A DNA stretch of 8,741 nt. Source: Actinomycetota bacterium (GTDB lineage: Bacteria > Actinomycetota > Acidimicrobiia > Acidimicrobiales > Microtrichaceae). The stretch spans positions 1 through 8,741 of the forward strand of contig WLLG01000068.1 in the NCBI GenBank assembly GCA_009700815.1, given 5' to 3'. The notes beneath the pieces were generated by a model, which did not search any database, had not been told where the DNA came from, and saw nothing but the letters and a program-made list of their open reading frames with translations. The position numbers and the translations under genes were made by a program. This document shows, in pieces, positions 5,230 to 8,741 of this stretch (the stretch's first letter is position 1; the number at the start of each line of letters is the position of its first letter).

Positions 5230-7044
5230 ATGACCGAGGCCTCGACTCAGACGCAAGATACGAGAGTGAGCTCGGGTGGAAATCGGGAATCAACCCCGGT
5301 TTCAACTGGAATCAGAGCGGGATCACTCGTCCTGTTCTGCATCCTCAGAACCCTTACCATTGCCGCAGCGACCACTCCTCGCATCCTGCCTGATGAGTCT
5401 GGCTCGTGGTCGTTTTCTCGCTTCATTGCAGGTGGAGCATCGATCATTACGATGCACCAACAGCCCGAGTATCGCTTTGGTACCGGCTTGCTCCTGTCGC
5501 CACTCTGGGCAGTAACCAGCGATCCGTTAGTTCGATACCGATTAGGCCTCGTGCTGCTCTCCGCAGCACCGATTCTGGCTGCTTGGTGCATTGCACGATC
5601 ACTCAGACTCCTCAGCTTGGGTGACAACGTGTTGCGATCAACCGCCTTTGCGATGGTGCTGTTGTTTCCAGCCACCATGATGACGGGCTCGTTCACCTGG
5701 GCCGAGCCGTTATCAATGGCCTGGTGGGGATTGATCATTCTCGGCATGACAGCCACCTTTACCTCGCATCGCCCGGCTACGGCACTGTTTGCTACCTCAT
5801 TGGTCGCCGGATTTGCACCGTTCGTTCACGGTCGGATGTATAGCGTGACCATTACTTGGGTCTGCTTGCTGCTCTTCCTCCTCCTGCAGGGGCAGTTCGG
5901 TAGCCCTCGCCATGAGACTAGCGATGACAAACAAGAAGCCGACCAACCTTCCACTCGGGCACTTGTTGGCAGCCTTGCAGTCACAGTTATGGTCTATCTG
6001 GTTGCCTCAGTCGCTCAAAAACACATGGTCTCGGTTCTGTGGTCGGCACCTTCTGAACAGGGCCAAGGCATTGGCCTTGGGCTTTTCACACAGGTTGAGT
6101 TTTGGTCGAATCTGTTTCTCTCCATGCTCGGCCAGATCTGGTATCTGGCCGTGTCGAGTTGTGGCCTGGCTCTGCTTGGTATTGGAGTCCTAGCTCGATT
6201 CTCCTACCGCAGCAGTAGTGCCGTTCCTCGCGCTCTCACGGTTTCACTTGCAGCCATGTTTGCTGGTGCGTTTGCCCTGTCGAACCTCCTCATGACCTCG
6301 TACTACATGACCGCTCCTCGGGAGATCGTGCGGTACGACCACCTGTTCTATGGGCGCTACAACGACGCCGTCATCGCAGTGCTGTCTGTAATTGGTCTCC
6401 TCGCCTTGTCGAAGCTTGCGCTTCAAGCGGCCGCGCTCGCCCTGACCTCAACTACCGCTGCAATATCCACGATTCTCGCTGTTGTAGTGCGATGGCGAGT
6501 CACCCATATTGAACTCAGCGAGTCCTTTCCTCCGACCATTGCCGGCCTTGCAGTTCTGTCTGGAGCCGGGACGGGGCTTCACATTCTGCGTTGGAGCGCC
6601 ATCAGTATTGTTCTGTGCATGCTCTTGGGGATTGCATGCTATTTCTCGCGATCTGCGCTGCTCGGCCTTGTCTTGGCAGCTGTTGTTTTGGGGTCAGTAT
6701 CTGCAACACGCAACGCAATTCAGATGCACCAGAGCTACCAGTACAGCGCTGCGTTCGAACCGTTTCTCACTACCAGCGCATCTCCAAAACGGGCAGTAGT
6801 TTCTAGCGACGCAGCGGACCTCTCTGGCTACTCGTACTTGCTCACGGGACAGCAATACCAACTAGTTGATAACGGCTGGAGCTTCACCGTCAGCGAGAAG
6901 AGCTCAGCTGAACTGGCCGCAGAGCCAGAGCCGGGAACTGAACTTCTGGTGCTTGCCCCGGGGTTCATGCCAACGGGCAACTTTCAAGAATCAACCCCAT
7001 TTGGACCAGTAGTTTTCTTTAAAGGCACCCCTGCTCCTCAGTAG
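5230..7044 (+). CDS. Large polytopic membrane protein, putative GT-C-fold glycosyltransferase
   Basis: A 604-residue protein likely to act at the outer face of the cytoplasmic membrane with a lipid-linked sugar. The first helix (about 30-49) is followed by RILPDESGSW (51-60), an acidic loop like the catalytic D/E of GT-C enzymes, and then QQPEYRFGTG (77-86). About ten further hydrophobic segments follow (around 87-125, 136-155, 163-177, 185-220, 245-263, 290-325, 335-355, 376-425, 436-490). YDHLFYGRYND (369-379) is a striking motif in an extramembrane loop. The last 110 residues (about 495-604) form a soluble, non-repetitive tail. The frame is open upstream to 5134, but ATG 5230 (MTEAST) is preferred: the extra 32 residues look non-conserved, would overlap the divergent GT2 gene and would cover its promoter region. 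No named family is recognised with certainty; sugar polymerase or oligosaccharyl transfer are alternatives. It converges on the next gene with 16 bases between stops. Confidence 0.75.
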   Translation: MTEASTQTQDTRVSSGGNRESTPVSTGIRAGSLVLFCILRTLTIAAATTPRILPDESGSWSFSRFIAGGASIITMHQQPEYRFGTGLLLSPLWAVTSDPLVRYRLGLVLLSAAPILAAWCIARSLRLLSLGDNVLRSTAFAMVLLFPATMMTGSFTWAEPLSMAWWGLIILGMTATFTSHRPATALFATSLVAGFAPFVHGRMYSVTITWVCLLLFLLLQGQFGSPRHETSDDKQEADQPSTRALVGSLAVTVMVYLVASVAQKHMVSVLWSAPSEQGQGIGLGLFTQVEFWSNLFLSMLGQIWYLAVSSCGLALLGIGVLARFSYRSSSAVPRALTVSLAAMFAGAFALSNLLMTSYYMTAPREIVRYDHLFYGRYNDAVIAVLSVIGLLALSKLALQAAALALTSTTAAISTILAVVVRWRVTHIELSESFPPTIAGLAVLSGAGTGLHILRWSAISIVLCMLLGIACYFSRSALLGLVLAAVVLGSVSATRNAIQMHQSYQYSAAFEPFLTTSASPKRAVVSSDAADLSGYSYLLTGQQYQLVDNGWSFTVSEKSSAELAAEPEPGTELLVLAPGFMPTGNFQESTPFGPVVFFKGTPAPQ

Positions 7045-7060
7045 GCATGGACCTGCTGCA

Positions 7061-8515
7061 CTAGGTGCGACTCGGGTCTGACCATGTCGCCTTTGACACT
7101 GATACCGAGACGGGTGGCTCAGCGGGCGGATCGGGACGAGCGGCAAAGGGGATCCTGCGCAATGCAAGCGCTGCGGCGACTAGAGCGCAGACTGCAACGA
7201 ACCACGAGTACCGGAAGGTGGGGCTAATACCTGCGACTGCAATTCCAGCGAAGAACAGCAGTCCGCCGAGCAACAGGACACGCGCCTCGGTCACCTTTCG
7301 CAGACCCGCCAACAGTGAGCCTGCGATCAAGATGACCAAGAACGTCCAGGCCCTAAAGAGGTTGCCTCGCTCAACTCGCAAGAGAAGCTCGAGAACCCGT
7401 TCGTGTAGGGAGGGGAAGGTTCGATTGGGCACCCGGCAAGGCGAACCCCATTTGGCCGGAAGCGATCCGGGGTCGTTGATACTCCAGTATGGGTGGGGGC
7501 CCGAGATGCCAAGCAGGGCGGATGTGTAGGACAGCCGAGTACTCAGGTAATCATCCGGGTGATTGAGTACAGCCTCAAGCCACTTCTCTTTCACAGCACT
7601 GACCTGTTCTGCGGGCATGAATGGGTTAGCTGGGGAGCCTGGAGCGAAGAAGAACACATCGCCAGTCTTCTCATCATAAACTTGGTCGATCTCAGCCAGT
7701 GTTGTGCCGCTCGGGAAGGTATCCGGGGGGAATAGCATTTGGCCCTGATCAAGCGAGATCCCCGTCAGATCGAACAAGAATGCCTGTTGTTCCGGGTGAA
7801 GCGCACGAGGGCGCACAACTACTGATGTAAATACCGAGACCGAGCCCACTAGCAGGACCAAGACAGCACCTGCAGCCAGAGTTCGGCGCACAAGCGGGCG
7901 GCCTTGTAAGTGACCAAAGATTGTTCCGGGCACAGGCCATGCCACGAGCAACGCAGCCCCCACTGGCAACAGCGCGTTCTTTCTGGCAGCGATAGCGAGC
8001 CAGAAACAGATCATGACACCGAGCAGCAGCGCCCGCCGCAACCGAACACGGCGCTCGGTGCCGGCGCGAGCAATCAATGCCGTGCCGAGCAGGAAAGCTG
8101 CTGCGAACCACTCGTCCTTGCCGACGTGGCCCATCCAACCGACCGTAGCTGGGAACAACATGATGGCCGCGGTACATGCCACCGCAACCCACGGCCTGAG
8201 CCAGCGGGTGAGGATCAAGTGAATCGCAACGATCGTCGACGTCAGCGTCAATAGAAAAATGGCCTCTATTGGAGCGTTGAAGAACCCCCACAGTCCCGCA
8301 ATCGCAGGGGAGTGCCAATCGTTGTAGACACCCGACACTGCCTGAGCGCACATGTCTAGCGTGTCAGGAACCACTGATCCCGGCAGATAAGCCGCTGCAA
8401 TGAACGCTCCAAGGCCAAGCAAGATCGCAGCGCGACACAAGCGCCCAGGTGCCAAGCCAACTATGCGCAGCCAGATGACACTCTTTGAGCTAGCGAGCCT
8501 TTGGGTGGGCTGCAT
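7061..8515 (-). CDS. Polytopic membrane protein, GT-C/DUF6020-like putative glycosyltransferase
   Basis: A 484-residue multi-pass protein. After the first helix (about 29-46) comes PGSVVPDTLDMCAQ (45-58), then GVYNDWHSP (62-70), matching the pattern 'PG..PDT...Q...G.Y..WHSP' that I associate with DUF6020-type GT-C-like membrane proteins. GKDEWF (132-137) and ARKNALLPV (177-185) are further charged loop motifs typical of that group. A large extracytoplasmic region (about 233-385) includes HPDDYLSTRLSYTSALLG (319-336). Three more helices (about 388-405, 411-430 and 436-454) are followed by a Pro/Ser-rich cytoplasmic tail. The ATG at 8515 starts 15 bases after the stop of an upstream minus-strand gene, so the two are likely one operon. 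No Shine-Dalgarno is visible. Its motifs do not match those of the 5230 gene, so the two are not recent duplicates. Substrate unknown; transferase activity is inferred. Confidence 0.78.
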   Translation of the reverse strand: MQPTQRLASSKSVIWLRIVGLAPGRLCRAAILLGLGAFIAAAYLPGSVVPDTLDMCAQAVSGVYNDWHSPAIAGLWGFFNAPIEAIFLLTLTSTIVAIHLILTRWLRPWVAVACTAAIMLFPATVGWMGHVGKDEWFAAAFLLGTALIARAGTERRVRLRRALLLGVMICFWLAIAARKNALLPVGAALLVAWPVPGTIFGHLQGRPLVRRTLAAGAVLVLLVGSVSVFTSVVVRPRALHPEQQAFLFDLTGISLDQGQMLFPPDTFPSGTTLAEIDQVYDEKTGDVFFFAPGSPANPFMPAEQVSAVKEKWLEAVLNHPDDYLSTRLSYTSALLGISGPHPYWSINDPGSLPAKWGSPCRVPNRTFPSLHERVLELLLRVERGNLFRAWTFLVILIAGSLLAGLRKVTEARVLLLGGLLFFAGIAVAGISPTFRYSWFVAVCALVAAALALRRIPFAARPDPPAEPPVSVSVSKATWSDPSRT

Positions 8516-8530
8516 GAGTTACTGATTTGT

Positions 8531-8741
8531 TCACGTTGACACTCTTCCTCGGAGTCGCCCAACGGTAACTTTTACTGCACGCAAACCGTGCTTCAGCGGA
8601 GACCTACCGGCCTTTCGCAGCCTCACGCTCACCTCGCTCATCAAGGTCTTCGTAGGGAACACCTCAAGAGCGTCGCCACCAGAAGCCGCAACCTCGGCCA
8701 CTGAGGGCTGGTAGTCGCCCCGACGGGCCCGCGCCCAAACA
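8531..8741 (-). CDS. C-terminal part of an unidentified protein, truncated by the right edge
   Basis: One minus-strand frame stays open from the right edge to a TGA at 8533-8531 and encodes 69 residues; another frame checked is closed by a stop. The text is protein-like: WARARRGDYQP near the start, GGDALEVFPT at visible residues 21-30, then a basic tail rich in Arg, Lys and Val (LRKAGRSPLKHG at 41-52). It has no membrane helix. The stop is 15 bases from the start of the GT-C-like gene, which supports a shared transcript, and that context suggests an envelope-glycan enzyme such as a glycosyltransferase or methyltransferase. I do not recognise the family. The gene has no start in the window. 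Confidence 0.65.
   Translation of the reverse strand, partial: VWARARRGDYQPSVAEVAASGGDALEVFPTKTLMSEVSVRLRKAGRSPLKHGLRAVKVTVGRLRGRVST

Noticed and set aside
5247..5756. 169-codon minus-strand frame opposite the start of the large membrane protein
   Set aside because: Shadow of the plus-strand coding sequence with no hydrophobic core or known motif. It does not argue against the plus-strand gene.
7045..7060. Possible terminator between the two convergent GT-C-like genes
   Set aside because: Only a 4-bp ACCT/AGGT pairing extending into the minus-strand gene can be found, with no T tract.
7749..8351. Minus-strand open frame of 200 codons overlapping the GT-C-like gene in another frame
   Set aside because: The GT-C-like frame explains the DNA with clear membrane helices; the alternative translation is Cys/Arg/Gly-rich with no motif.
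1..8741. RNA genes, CRISPR arrays, insertion sequences, attachment sites or origins
   Set aside because: I saw no tRNA-like fold, rRNA sequence, regularly spaced repeats, transposase or integrase motifs. Almost all of the window is explained by coding sequence.

Overview
The window looks like chromosomal DNA from an actinobacterium (Actinomycetota). Evidence: moderately high GC (about 55-60% in two lines I counted; whole window not counted), frequent GTG starts, an actinobacterial-type acyl-CoA carboxylase alpha chain that fuses biotin carboxylase and biotin carrier domains in one polypeptide of about 600 residues, and gene starts that mostly lack a Shine-Dalgarno sequence. I cannot name genus or species. 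No rRNA, tRNA, CRISPR array, transposase or phage gene is visible.

Layout: (1) Positions 2-1780 (+) are the acyl-CoA carboxylase alpha subunit, missing only its first few residues at the left edge. This is core lipid metabolism and the anchor of the window. (2) 1807-2397 (+) is a small class I SAM-dependent methyltransferase. It meets a second, different methyltransferase at 2399-3019 (-) tail to tail, with one base between the stop codons. (3) 3121-4113 (+) is a polytopic membrane protein of the UPF0104 / LPG-synthase-TM family. It converges on (4) 4118-5146 (-), a GT2 glycosyltransferase of the polyprenyl-phosphate-sugar synthase (DPM synthase-like) type with two C-terminal membrane helices. 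(5) 5230-7044 (+) is a large polytopic membrane protein with GT-C-like features and a C-terminal soluble tail. (6) It converges on 7061-8515 (-), a second, unrelated-looking GT-C-like membrane protein. (7) 8531-8741 (-) is the C-terminal end of another gene running off the right edge, 15 bases upstream of gene 6 and probably co-transcribed with it.

Taken together, genes 2-7 read as an envelope glycoconjugate locus. The GT2 enzyme would charge a polyprenyl phosphate with a sugar on the cytoplasmic face. The UPF0104 protein may take part in moving or handling the lipid. The GT-C-like proteins would use the lipid-linked sugar on the outer face. The methyltransferases could modify or cap sugars or a lipid. 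This pathway is inference from family membership; no substrate can be read from the sequence. The most unusual structural property is the strand pattern (+ + - + - + - -), with convergent gene ends almost touching (1, 4 and 16 bases) and only two divergent intergenic regions (101 and 83 bases). Each divergent region carries a 7-bp perfect inverted repeat that could be an operator.
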